Of a stretch of 12,368 bases of DNA, positions 1 to 5,791 are shown piece after piece. Each line of letters starts with the position of its first letter. The first letter of the stretch is position 1. The stretch lies in NCBI GenBank assembly GCA_028697565.1, contig JAQVEU010000014.1, positions 1 to 12,368 of the forward strand, given 5' to 3'. Made by a program: the position numbers and the translations under genes. The notes under the pieces were generated by a model, which worked only from the letters and a program-made list of their open reading frames with translations, did not search any database and had not been told where the DNA came from. Source of the stretch: Candidatus Ratteibacteria bacterium. Lineage in GTDB: Bacteria > Ratteibacteria > UBA8468 > B48-G9 > JAFGKM01.

Positions 1-408
1 CGTCCTGTCTGTATCCTCCTGTGTGGCATCTGTAAAAAGGCCTCCACTTCCGTCATACCTAAAGTCATACCGCCTGACAATATATTTGTCCTGTAGTTCA
101 TCAGGTGTCCAGTCATTACCATCTTTTGCTGAATCAACCTCATCAGGAGATATATAAGTAGTGCCATCAATGGGTCTGTCTCCAAATCGTGCCTGTCTAT
201 CATAATACACAGGTGGGAACTCTATATTGTGGATGTCCTCCACTGTGTACTGGATGAGTGCATTTGCCACCATTATATCATTGGACTTATCAATAACATT
301 AAGGTTTGCAGCCATTATAAGGAGTGCAGTTCCTATAACGACAGCAATAAGAAATATGGCAACCACCAGTTCTAACATCGTAAAGCCACTTTTAATTTTT
401 TTATTCAT
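1..408 (-). CDS. PilV/GspI-like minor prepilin, partial (3' end outside window)
   Basis: The 136 codons present begin with a type IV prepilin leader: a short basic segment (MNKKIKSG), then the processing and methylation motif GFTMLELVVA with Gly at -1, Phe at +1 and Glu at +5. A hydrophobic helix of about 20 residues follows, ending near LLIMAANL. Known for the family: a prepilin peptidase cuts after the Gly and the helix packs into the core of a pilus or type II secretion pseudopilus. After the helix, residues about 45-65 (VANALIQYTVEDIHNIEF) resemble the PilV/GspI-type minor pilins; this subfamily call is by eye. The ATG at 408 is preceded by an AAGGA ribosome-binding site about 10 bases upstream. 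The PilX/GspK-like gene lies upstream on the same strand, so this looks like a minor-pilin cluster continuing past base 1. The C-terminal domain is not visible. Confidence 0.9.
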   Translation of the reverse strand, partial: MNKKIKSGFTMLELVVAIFLIAVVIGTALLIMAANLNVIDKSNDIMVANALIQYTVEDIHNIEFPPVYYDRQARFGDRPIDGTTYISPDEVDSAKDGNDWTPDELQDKYIVRRYDFRYDGSGGLFTDATQEDTDRT

Positions 409-445
409 CTTGTTTTTTCCTTCATTCCGCATCTTCCCATTCTTG

Positions 446-494
446 CCCCTCACCTTCATCCTCTCCCTTTGTTCTCTTTTTTCCCCTCCCTCAC
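446..494 (+). repeat. H3 element, left half only
   Basis: The stretch beginning CCCCTCACCTTCATCCTCTC and running to CCCCTCCCTCA matches the left arm of the complete H3 element at 11039 almost base for base. The right arm (the GGGAGGGG...GGGTGAGG half) is missing, so it cannot form the H3 stem. It looks like a decayed or recombined copy. Confidence 0.75.
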
Positions 495-503
495 CCGTCC
501 TGC

Positions 504-540
504 CTTATCCCCCTCTTTAACAAAGAAGGGATAGGGGAGA
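504..540. repeat. H5-like palindrome
   Basis: TTATCCCCCTCTTT, a short AAC loop, then AAAGAAGGGATAGGGG forms an imperfect inverted repeat. It resembles the ATCCCCCTTT...AAAGGGGG type of element also seen at 2784-2818 and, reversed, at 11282-11323. Confidence 0.55.
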
Positions 541-542
541 TT

Positions 543-620
543 TAGAAATCCATCCCAACCTTCCTTTACGAAAGGAAGGAGAAGCAATCCACCCCAACCC
601 TCCTTTACAAAAGGAGGGAG
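543..620 (-). repeat. Double H1 hairpin module
   Basis: Two H1 hairpins stand in tandem, joined by AGAAGC. Each has a conserved tail (AATCCATCCCAA or AATCCACCCCAA) followed by a perfect 9-bp stem: CCTTCCTTT/AAAGGAAGG at 559-579 and CCCTCCTTT/AAAGGAGGG at 598-618, each with a 3-base loop. The 78-base module is repeated in inverted orientation at 8702-8779 with about 3 differences. In the other single H1 copies the tail follows the hairpin on the plus strand, so this copy is the reverse orientation. Confidence 0.9.
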
Positions 621-634
621 TAGACACAAGAGCC

Positions 635-676
635 GCTCGCCCCTTGTGGGAGAAGATGAAGGATGAGGAGAGGGCT
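635..676 (-). repeat. H4-like element, reversed and divergent
   Basis: GCTCGCCCCTTGTGGGAGAA and the following GATGAAGGATGAGGAGAGGG resemble the H4 element at 8653-8689 (a CCCTCTCCC/GGGAGAGGG hairpin with a GGTGAGGGG-type tail), but the inner stem is degenerate. It ends 8 bases from the stop codon of the PilX-like gene. Confidence 0.5.
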
Positions 677-684
677 CACTATTC

Positions 685-2571
685 TTACCACACGACCCTC
701 CAACTACCAGGGACAGGCACATATCTCCTCCTGCCCCAGAAGAATCCTTTATATACCTGCGAGTTGTGTAGATAAGGATCAGGGTCGTAGGTGATACTTC
801 CACCCTGTAATTCCACAGTTCCATTAGTAATTATAGAACCTGTAATATCTCCATCCGTCAGGGTAATTTTTTGATCAGTATCTCTGTAATAAACAGAATA
901 GATACTACCATTTATAGATTGCCCAGGAGTATTTATCGTTATTGAACCCTCATCTGACTGGTTTATAAGCAAAAACTTATCATGTTCCGTATCATTAAAA
1001 TTTATATTACCTGAAATTGTAATATTTGAAGTTTTCCCTTCGTTGTCATCTCCAACTGGTGGTTTATCAAAATAGACCATTATTCCCGCAACCTGCTCTT
1101 CTCCTATTGTAAGTGTTATCTGCCCGTTTATCGTTAATTCTAAGGTTGCATCGTCCTCCTGATACAGAACAATTCCTGCCTTGCTTGAACTGCCTGTGCT
1201 GTCAATGTTAAGAGAAAAACCACTAACAGATGGAATTGTTAAACTACTTTTTGTAATTAAAGAATAAACAGAAGTTTTCCCCTGATTATTTGTAAAGTAA
1301 ATCCCATCTTTTCCTATCACATCCCCATTTATAGTAAAACCATCAGTGGTATTTGTATTATCCTGAAAATTTACTGTGCTTTCTCCATATACATTTCCAG
1401 TGATAACCATTCTGTTCGCCCCACACTTCAGGTATATCTCTTTCCCTCTTATATGTCCCCTTATTTCTGGTCCCTGGGCAGAGGTGTAATCTATTGTAAT
1501 TGTCTCACCCGCCCATAAAGTTGTTTCTCCTATTGAACCAATTTGATTTGGATAGGAAACTCCAACATTTATTGTTATATCACCTTCTGCAACAAGTTGC
1601 CCTTGTATATTTGGGTTATTTGACCCTGAAAAATTTAAAACTATATCCGCACTTTCTGGAGGACTTGCTCCACCTGCACCTGCCTTAATTACACAACCAG
1701 GATTTAATGTGGCAGAACCTTCTATTTTAACAATTAAACCTGTTGACCCATCTGCTTTTTCAAAGATCCAGTTTCCATCAATAGTACCAGAACTAATTGT
1801 ATATGTTTCAGTTCCCTCCTCATCAATACTATAAGAACCAGAAAATCCCATCGGAGGAAAATCATCACCATCTTTAAAGATTTTATTCCATCCCGGTGGG
1901 TCTGGTTCTGGTGTTGGTATTGGTGGTATAAGGTCTTCAGGGTTATCTGGTATATCTGAAAGAAGTGGTATAGAAGTGTTTTCTATCTTTGTCCATGTGG
2001 CTCCAAACAGGGAGGAAGGGAAAGGGTCTGGTTTGGGAGTCGTAGTTGTAATATTCCCTTTTACAGTTGTACCTATTGTACCTATTTCTCTTATTTGTGT
2101 GGCATATATGGTATGTTTGTTAAATGCCTCGGGAATACCACCGTCCGGCAACTCTCCAACCACCGGTTTAAGGTGGTTTCCTATATGGGCATATCCTTTG
2201 ATATTTACTTCTACCTGTGCTGTTCTGCCTCTGTAACTTCCAATGGAAATAAGTTTTGTTTCACAGGAAGAATCTACACTTAGTGTTGCCACCGCTCCTG
2301 AAAGAAAGCCAGGAGGTATTATATCTTCTGATGGGGTAGTAAAAGCAGGATAGGTACCTGTGTCATACTGGCTATAATTCATCCGGTAAAGAACTTCTTC
2401 TATACCTCCCTGGGCGACCTGGAGGGCTGTTGCCTTGTCTTTGTAGAAGTGAGCCCTTCTGATGGCGGTGGTGGAGGATATTACAACTGCAACAATAAGT
2501 GCGGCAAAGATAACCAGCATTGCCAGCACCATTATCATCGCAACGCCATCTCGCCCTTCTTTTTTTCTCAT
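685..2571 (-). CDS. PilX/GspK-like pilus-tip protein with long beta-rich domain
   Basis: This 628-residue protein opens with a short charged segment (MRKKEGRDG) and one hydrophobic helix at about residues 10-32 (VAMIMVLAMLVIFAALIVAV). The position that is Glu+5 in ordinary pilins is not Glu, as is typical of PilX and GspK tip proteins. Residues about 40-70 (KATALQVAQGGIEEVLYRMN) match the conserved helix that follows in that family. The rest is rich in Gly, Thr, Ile and Asn with short beta-type repeats; near the C-terminus is the pattern GDITGSIITNGTVELQGGSI followed by YDP, and the end is SWRVVW, as in PilX-type proteins of many environmental bacteria. A beta-solenoid fold is inferred, not shown. 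The start at 2571 has GGAGGG 3 bases upstream of the ATG. There is no Cys pair or protease motif. The prepilin downstream, 276 bp away, supports a pilus or secretion role. Confidence 0.85.
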   Translation of the reverse strand: MRKKEGRDGVAMIMVLAMLVIFAALIVAVVISSTTAIRRAHFYKDKATALQVAQGGIEEVLYRMNYSQYDTGTYPAFTTPSEDIIPPGFLSGAVATLSVDSSCETKLISIGSYRGRTAQVEVNIKGYAHIGNHLKPVVGELPDGGIPEAFNKHTIYATQIREIGTIGTTVKGNITTTTPKPDPFPSSLFGATWTKIENTSIPLLSDIPDNPEDLIPPIPTPEPDPPGWNKIFKDGDDFPPMGFSGSYSIDEEGTETYTISSGTIDGNWIFEKADGSTGLIVKIEGSATLNPGCVIKAGAGGASPPESADIVLNFSGSNNPNIQGQLVAEGDITINVGVSYPNQIGSIGETTLWAGETITIDYTSAQGPEIRGHIRGKEIYLKCGANRMVITGNVYGESTVNFQDNTNTTDGFTINGDVIGKDGIYFTNNQGKTSVYSLITKSSLTIPSVSGFSLNIDSTGSSSKAGIVLYQEDDATLELTINGQITLTIGEEQVAGIMVYFDKPPVGDDNEGKTSNITISGNINFNDTEHDKFLLINQSDEGSITINTPGQSINGSIYSVYYRDTDQKITLTDGDITGSIITNGTVELQGGSITYDPDPYLHNSQVYKGFFWGRRRYVPVPGSWRVVW

Positions 2572-2574
2572 CTT

Positions 2575-2580
2575 CCCTCC
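2575..2580 (-). promoter_or_regulatory. Ribosome-binding site of the PilX-like gene
   Basis: GGAGGG on the minus strand, 3 bases before the ATG at 2571, is a strong Shine-Dalgarno match that fixes the start. Confidence 0.75.
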
Positions 2581-2621
2581 ATATTATTCTACCACATATC
2601 TATTATTGAGGGCAAGGTAAA

Positions 2622-2676
2622 TATTCACAGCACTCCGTTCATATGAAACTCTAAATCCAAAACACTAAACTTAAAA
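2622..2676 (-). repeat. U block upstream of the PilX-like gene
   Basis: A stretch of about 55 bp, with the plus-strand core CCGTTCATATG followed by CTCTAAATCCAAAACACTAA, is repeated at 8336-8391 with only a few differences. Both copies sit upstream of a gene start in the same orientation relative to the gene: 51 bp from this ATG and 16 bp from the DUF1844 ATG. It includes the 10-bp palindrome TTCATATGAA (2638-2647). It may be a conserved leader or regulatory element, or another mobile repeat. Confidence 0.7.
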
Positions 2677-2691
2677 GTAAGGATATTTATT

Positions 2692-2719
2692 CTTGCTACT
2701 TGCTACTCTCTACTCGCTA
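2692..2719. repeat. Heptamer tandem repeat, four units
   Basis: Four consecutive 7-bp units: CTTGCTA, CTTGCTA, CTCTCTA, CTCGCTA. A single unit in reverse complement (TAGCGAG) occurs at 10958-10964 upstream of murJ. Confidence 0.75.
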
Positions 2720-2783
2720 CTCTTATATGAAACTTAAAAACTCTATGGATTAGAAGATTTTAAGATTCTTTACAAAGAGGGAA

Positions 2784-2818
2784 AATCCCCCTGTATCCCC
2801 CTTTACAAAAGTGGGAAA
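2784..2818 (+). repeat. H5 element
   Basis: AATCCCCCTGTATCCCCCTT then TACAAAAGTGGGAAA. The stem CCCCCTTT/AAAGTGGG (2797-2804 with 2808-2815) has a 3-base loop and one C:T mismatch. Confidence 0.65.
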
Positions 2819-2841
2819 TTTCTCTCCTCTTTCTTCCTATT

Positions 2842-2876
2842 CCTTCCTTTTATAAAGGAAGGTTAGGATGGATTTT
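2842..2876 (+). repeat. H1 hairpin with tail
   Basis: Perfect 9-bp stem CCTTCCTTT/AAAGGAAGG around TAT, followed by the conserved tail TTAGGATGGATTTT. Confidence 0.85.
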
Positions 2877-2999
2877 CCCTCTCTCTTTGTTTTCTTTTAT
2901 CCCCTCCCTCAGAGGGGAGGGGATAAAAGGGGAGGGTGAGGAACTTTTCCTGACTCTCCACCCCCACCTATATCCTCCCCCCTCGTATGGGGAGGAATT
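2877..2999 (+). repeat. H3-H2 composite, complete copy
   Basis: The H3 part holds a perfect 15-bp stem, CTTTTATCCCCTCCC (2894-2908) with GGGAGGGGATAAAAG (2915-2929). Next come GGGTGAGGAACTTTTCCT and the H2 part, ACTCTCCACCCCCACCTATA plus the 8-bp stem TCCTCCCC/GGGGAGGA (2973-2980 with 2989-2996) and a final AATT. The H3-linker-H2 order recurs in clusters B, C and D. Confidence 0.85.
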
Positions 3000-3010
3000 G
3001 AAGGGGACTC

Positions 3011-3120
3011 CACCCTCACCAAACCCCCTCTCCCTTTGTTCTCTTGTTTCCCCTCCCTCAGAGGGGAGGGGATAAAGGGGAGGGTGAGGAACTTTTCCTG
3101 ACTCTCCACCCCCACCTATA
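3011..3120 (+). repeat. H3-H2 composite, H2 truncated
   Basis: The outer arms CCCTCACC (3013-3020) and GGGTGAGG (3082-3089) are perfect inverse complements enclosing an H3 element with a CCCCTCCC/GGGAGGGG core. Its distal stem is mismatched: GTTT on the left but ATAAA on the right. The H2 part stops after CCACCCCCACCTATA and joins unrelated sequence, so its hairpin is missing. Confidence 0.8.
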
Positions 3121-3130
3121 AATAAACTAT

Positions 3131-3207
3131 AAATCCAAAACACTAAACCTAAAAATCCCCTCTAACCACCCCCACCTATATCCTCCCCCCTCGTATGGGG
3201 AGGAATT
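3131..3207 (+). repeat. U-block tail joined to H2
   Basis: AAATCCAAAACACTAAACCT leads into ATCCCCTCTAACCACCCCCA and a complete H2 hairpin (3181-3188 with 3197-3204). This run of about 77 bp is nearly identical to 8368-8443; the H2 loop reads CGTAT here and CATAT there. Confidence 0.85.
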
Positions 3208-3219
3208 GAAAGGATTTCT

Positions 3220-3268
3220 CCCTCCTTTCATAAAGGAGGGTTGGGGTGGATTTTAAAATCTCCCCTCA
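3220..3268 (+). repeat. H1 hairpin with tail and AT palindrome
   Basis: Perfect 9-bp stem CCCTCCTTT/AAAGGAGGG around CAT, tail TTGGGGTGGA, then the 12-bp palindrome GATTTTAAAATC (3249-3260) and TCCCCTC. The tail plus palindrome recurs at 8611-8636. It ends about 20 bp from the stop of the adjacent gene. Read on the transcribed (minus) strand, no T-run follows the hairpin, so it is not a standard intrinsic terminator. Confidence 0.8.
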
Positions 3269-3288
3269 TCTTTCAATCAAGGATAAGA

Positions 3289-4002
3289 TCAGGTATTCCT
3301 GTATCTGCTGTTATACAGGGAACTATTGTAGGGAGCGCGTCTTGAGGGACACTTCTCTCTGGGGCAAAGCATACAACTCTCAAATGTTACCTCAGTGGGA
3401 AATATAATACCTGATACGGACTTTGAAGGGACCATAAGAAAACTATCTGTAAGTACAACCCCTGCTGTGCCTTCTACATCTCCTATGGCATCAAAAAGTT
3501 TTCTCTGCTGCTCTATGGGCCAGTCCTTCAGTGAACCAGGTGCCATCTTTGAAAACTTTGGGACATTATATATCTCTTTTATGTAGTCAAAGAAAAAGTT
3601 TATTGCAGAGTGCAGTACCGACTCTTTAATGTAGTCAGTGATATAACTGAAAAATGGGTCTGTATATGACTTAGACCATTTTTCAAGTTCCTGCCCACAA
3701 CTGACAACATACATAAACACCCTCTCACTATCCTGAAGGTTCACCCTTAATACCCTGCTTTTAAATTCTATTCCGTTTATAACAACACCATCCTCTGACC
3801 TGCTGTCAATATAACCAGTTCTGTAAACTGCCTTTGGCACCCCTGTCTTCTCTGCTTCCTGTAGCATATCTTTCAAAAAAGAAAATTCATCGGACTTATC
3901 TGGTATCCTGAACTTCTCAACAATTTTCTCCATCTCAAGATGAAATGGAATCCCTGAAAGCAAAAACAGCCCATCTTTTGAAGTTATTGTTGGTTTATCC
4001 AT
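3289..4002 (-). CDS. Stand-alone B12-dependent methionine synthase activation-domain protein
   Basis: This 237-residue protein resembles the C-terminal reactivation domain of MetH, which in the family binds AdoMet and supports reductive remethylation of cobalamin. The best landmarks are APGSLKDWPIEQQRKLF (about residues 156-172), which aligns with the PGY region of MetH; LTDSFLMVPSKSVSGIIFP (about 187-205), the strongest match; and the terminal cysteine motif CMLCPREKCPSRR (about 213-225). The classical MetH RxxxGY AdoMet motif is not preserved: PGSLKDW replaces it, as I recall for the stand-alone relatives found in anaerobes. The cysteines could bind metal or an Fe-S cluster (inference). The start at 4002 has GAGGTG 5 bases upstream. 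No MetH or corrinoid-protein gene is visible. It lies 62 bp after coaB and may share its transcript. The substrate, corrinoid protein or MetH, cannot be told from here. Confidence 0.85.
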   Translation of the reverse strand: MDKPTITSKDGLFLLSGIPFHLEMEKIVEKFRIPDKSDEFSFLKDMLQEAEKTGVPKAVYRTGYIDSRSEDGVVINGIEFKSRVLRVNLQDSERVFMYVVSCGQELEKWSKSYTDPFFSYITDYIKESVLHSAINFFFDYIKEIYNVPKFSKMAPGSLKDWPIEQQRKLFDAIGDVEGTAGVVLTDSFLMVPSKSVSGIIFPTEVTFESCMLCPREKCPSRRAPYNSSLYNSRYRNT

Positions 4003-4064
4003 TTTAACACCTCGCTTTATATAGTGAACAAACTTGTTTATTTTATCAAGTAACTATATGTTAT
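4003..4064 (-). promoter_or_regulatory. AT-rich gap with possible internal promoter
   Basis: This is the only real gap in the DUF1844-to-activation-domain gene run. On the minus strand it carries TTGATA, then TATATA about 20 bases later, or ACTATA after 18 bases: a loose -35/-10 pair. It also has ACTTG/CAAGT arms around a 10-base AT-rich loop. It ends with the GAGGTG ribosome-binding site. Spacing and matches are poor, so this is only a candidate. Confidence 0.3.
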
Positions 4065-4682
4065 TTAAAAAAATCTAAGAAGGGATATGAGATGTTTTGC
4101 AACCGCTTCTTTTGTTATCTTCTTAAATGACTCTGTAGTTCCATCCCTGTAAATAAACACAACATCTGCTTCTTTCCCTTCCCCGAAAAAGGCAGGGGTG
4201 TCTGCCACAATTATGTCCATGTTTTTCTCCTTCAACTTCTTTTTGGCATTTTTTATAATTTCTTCTGTCTCAAGGGCAAAACCAATCACTTTCTGGTGTG
4301 CCTTTTTTATTTTTGCCACCTCTTTCAATATGTCAGGATTAGGAACAAGTTTCAGGTTCCACACCTTTTTCCTTTTAATTTTCTCTTTTGCCCTTTTTAC
4401 CGGTCTCCAGTCACTTACCGCCGCAGACATAATAAGTACATCTGCCTGTGGAAAACACCTCAATACCGCCTGTTTCATCTCTTCTGCTGTCTCAACATTT
4501 ATACACTTAACCCCTGAAGGAACATTAATATGTGTCGGGCCACTTATAAGGATAACCTCATAGCCCCTTTTTATACACTCTTTCGCTATGATGTATCCCA
4601 TCTTGCCTGTAGAGGGATTGCTGATGAACCTTACAGGGTCAAGATATTCCCTTGTTGGTCCTGCTGTGATCAATACTTTCAT
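4065..4682 (-). CDS. coaB: Phosphopantothenate-cysteine ligase (CoaB), stand-alone
   Basis: CoaB joins 4'-phosphopantothenate and cysteine with nucleotide activation in coenzyme A synthesis in the cytoplasm. This 205-residue protein matches the CoaB half of CoaBC: the N-terminal ITAGPTREYLDPVRFISNPS signature at residues 5-24 followed by TGKMG, AAVSDWRP at about 86-93, and KLVPNPDIL at about 111-119 preceded by the lysine-rich IKRKK. In most bacteria CoaB is fused behind the flavin decarboxylase CoaC. Here no CoaC domain precedes it, because the start codon overlaps the prfB stop (ATGA, 4679-4682). A CoaC gene is therefore expected elsewhere. No Shine-Dalgarno sequence is evident before the ATG, so translation probably depends on reinitiation after prfB. 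The family assignment is secure; the monofunctional status rests on the overlap. Confidence 0.95.
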   Translation of the reverse strand: MKVLITAGPTREYLDPVRFISNPSTGKMGYIIAKECIKRGYEVILISGPTHINVPSGVKCINVETAEEMKQAVLRCFPQADVLIMSAAVSDWRPVKRAKEKIKRKKVWNLKLVPNPDILKEVAKIKKAHQKVIGFALETEEIIKNAKKKLKEKNMDIIVADTPAFFGEGKEADVVFIYRDGTTESFKKITKEAVAKHLISLLRFF

Positions 4683-5791
4683 TGTCCGTTTTTTGCAAGA
4701 TATTCAAGTTCTGCCTCTATAAAACCATCTATCTCTCCATCCATAACTGCCTCCACATTACCTGTCTCAAAACCAGTCCTGTGGTCTTTCACAAGTGTAT
4801 AGGGACAGAAGACATATGACCTTATCTGACTCCCCCACTCTATCTTCTTCTGTTTACCACGCATCTCTGCCTCTGCCTTTTCCTGTTCTTCAAGTTGTTT
4901 CTGGTACAGTCGGCTTTTCAAAAGTTTCATAGCAAGTTCTCTATTCTTAAACTGACTACGTTCTGTCTGACATTGGACAACAATACCTGTGGGTATGTGT
5001 TTCAGACGGACAGCAGTTGATACCTTATTGACATTCTGTCCACCTGGTCCACCTGACCTGAATGTCTCCATTTCTATGTCTTCATCCTTTACATCAATGT
5101 TTATATCCCTGGATACATCAGGTAGCACCGTAACAGCAGCAAAACTTGTATGTCGCCTCTTGTTGGCATCAAAAGGGGAGATTCTTACAAGGCGGTGGAC
5201 ACCACTTTCTCCTTTAAGGTATCCATAGGCATAGGGACCTGATATAATAGCAGTAAGGTGCTTGATACCCGCCTCTTCACCAGGAAGAATGTCCACTACC
5301 TCTACGTCAAGACCCTTCTTTGCAGCCCACTTTGCATACAGACGCCAGAGCATACCCACCCAGTCGCATGCTTCTGTGCCACCTGCACCTGCATGGAGTT
5401 CAATAATGGCATTTTTTGTATCTTCCTTTGCATTCCAGATAAGTTTTTTCTTTATCTCTGAGATACTTTTCTCTATATCCTCAATATCTTTTACCCCTTC
5501 TTTTGCTATCTCCTCATCATCCTCTTGTGAAAGTAGTTCTATAACTGTTTTGAGTTCATCAATCTTGTTGTCTATCTCCTTTACAGCAGAGAGTTTTTCA
5601 CTTAATAGGTTCCATCTATCCATCTTCCCTTTTTCATTTTTAGGGTCCCAAAACCCCTTTTTTGCCTGTTCTTCATCAAGAGACAAAAACTCTTTCTGGA
5701 GAGATGGAATATCAAACTTTTCTTTTATATCTTCCCATCTGTCTCTTATCTCTTTATATTTCTCCTTCATCTGGTTGAGATCTATACTCAT
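4679..5791 (-). CDS. prfB: Peptide chain release factor 2
   Basis: RF2 ends translation at UGA and UAA codons. The 370-residue protein has the RF2 codon-recognition tripeptide SPF at residues 205-207 and the catalytic GGQ at 250-252, in the context RSGGPGGQNVNK. These are the same residue numbers as in E. coli RF2 (365 aa). The N-terminal helical domain covers about residues 1-115. In many bacteria the gene needs a +1 frameshift near codon 26; here the frame is open throughout. Codons 26-27 read TTT GAT where the usual site reads CTT T GAC, as if the site had been fused in frame. The start at 5791 lies 38 bp inside obg and has GGAGGG about 7 bases upstream, which favours it over the second Met at codon 8. 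The stop overlaps the coaB start. Confidence 0.97.
   Translation of the reverse strand: MSIDLNQMKEKYKEIRDRWEDIKEKFDIPSLQKEFLSLDEEQAKKGFWDPKNEKGKMDRWNLLSEKLSAVKEIDNKIDELKTVIELLSQEDDEEIAKEGVKDIEDIEKSISEIKKKLIWNAKEDTKNAIIELHAGAGGTEACDWVGMLWRLYAKWAAKKGLDVEVVDILPGEEAGIKHLTAIISGPYAYGYLKGESGVHRLVRISPFDANKRRHTSFAAVTVLPDVSRDINIDVKDEDIEMETFRSGGPGGQNVNKVSTAVRLKHIPTGIVVQCQTERSQFKNRELAMKLLKSRLYQKQLEEQEKAEAEMRGKQKKIEWGSQIRSYVFCPYTLVKDHRTGFETGNVEAVMDGEIDGFIEAELEYLAKNGQ

Larger units (their letters stand above)
409..684. repeat. Intergenic repeat cluster A
   Basis: This 276-bp gap between the PilX-like gene and the prepilin is nearly all palindromic repeat sequence: a left half of an H3 element, an H5-like palindrome, a double H1 module and a reversed H4-like element. 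Open frames crossing it are low-complexity Pro/Ser/Gly-rich translations of the repeats and are not genes. The only clear functional signal is the prepilin ribosome-binding site next to base 409. Confidence 0.85.
2572..3288. repeat. Intergenic repeat cluster B
   Basis: This 717-bp gap has no credible gene. From left to right it holds about 50 bp of AT-rich leader of the PilX-like gene, a U block, a heptamer tandem repeat, about 60 bp with no recognised structure (2720-2780), an H5 element, a single H1, one complete and one truncated H3-H2 composite, a U-tail plus H2 copy and a further H1. Open frames here, including a 97-residue one at 2850-3143, translate to low-complexity Gly/Pro/Ser/Arg peptides from the repeats. 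Confidence 0.85.

Noticed and set aside
1976..2236. Plus-strand frame opposite the PilX-like gene
   Set aside because: It is antisense to a well-supported coding region and has no ribosome-binding site or family match.
2586..2616. TTGCCC ... TAGAAT promoter for the PilX-like gene
   Set aside because: The spacing is acceptable (18), but a start site about 7 bases downstream would fall in the ribosome-binding site, so I do not call it.
2850..3143. 97-residue open frame in cluster B (and similar frames at 456-824, 2887-3115 and 10975-11291)
   Set aside because: These translate repeat palindromes into low-complexity Gly/Pro/Ser/Arg peptides, are open on both strands and have no domain signature.
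2842..3260. Possible CRISPR array because of multiple repeats
   Set aside because: The repeats are of different families with irregular spacing and no uniform spacers, and no cas genes are present.
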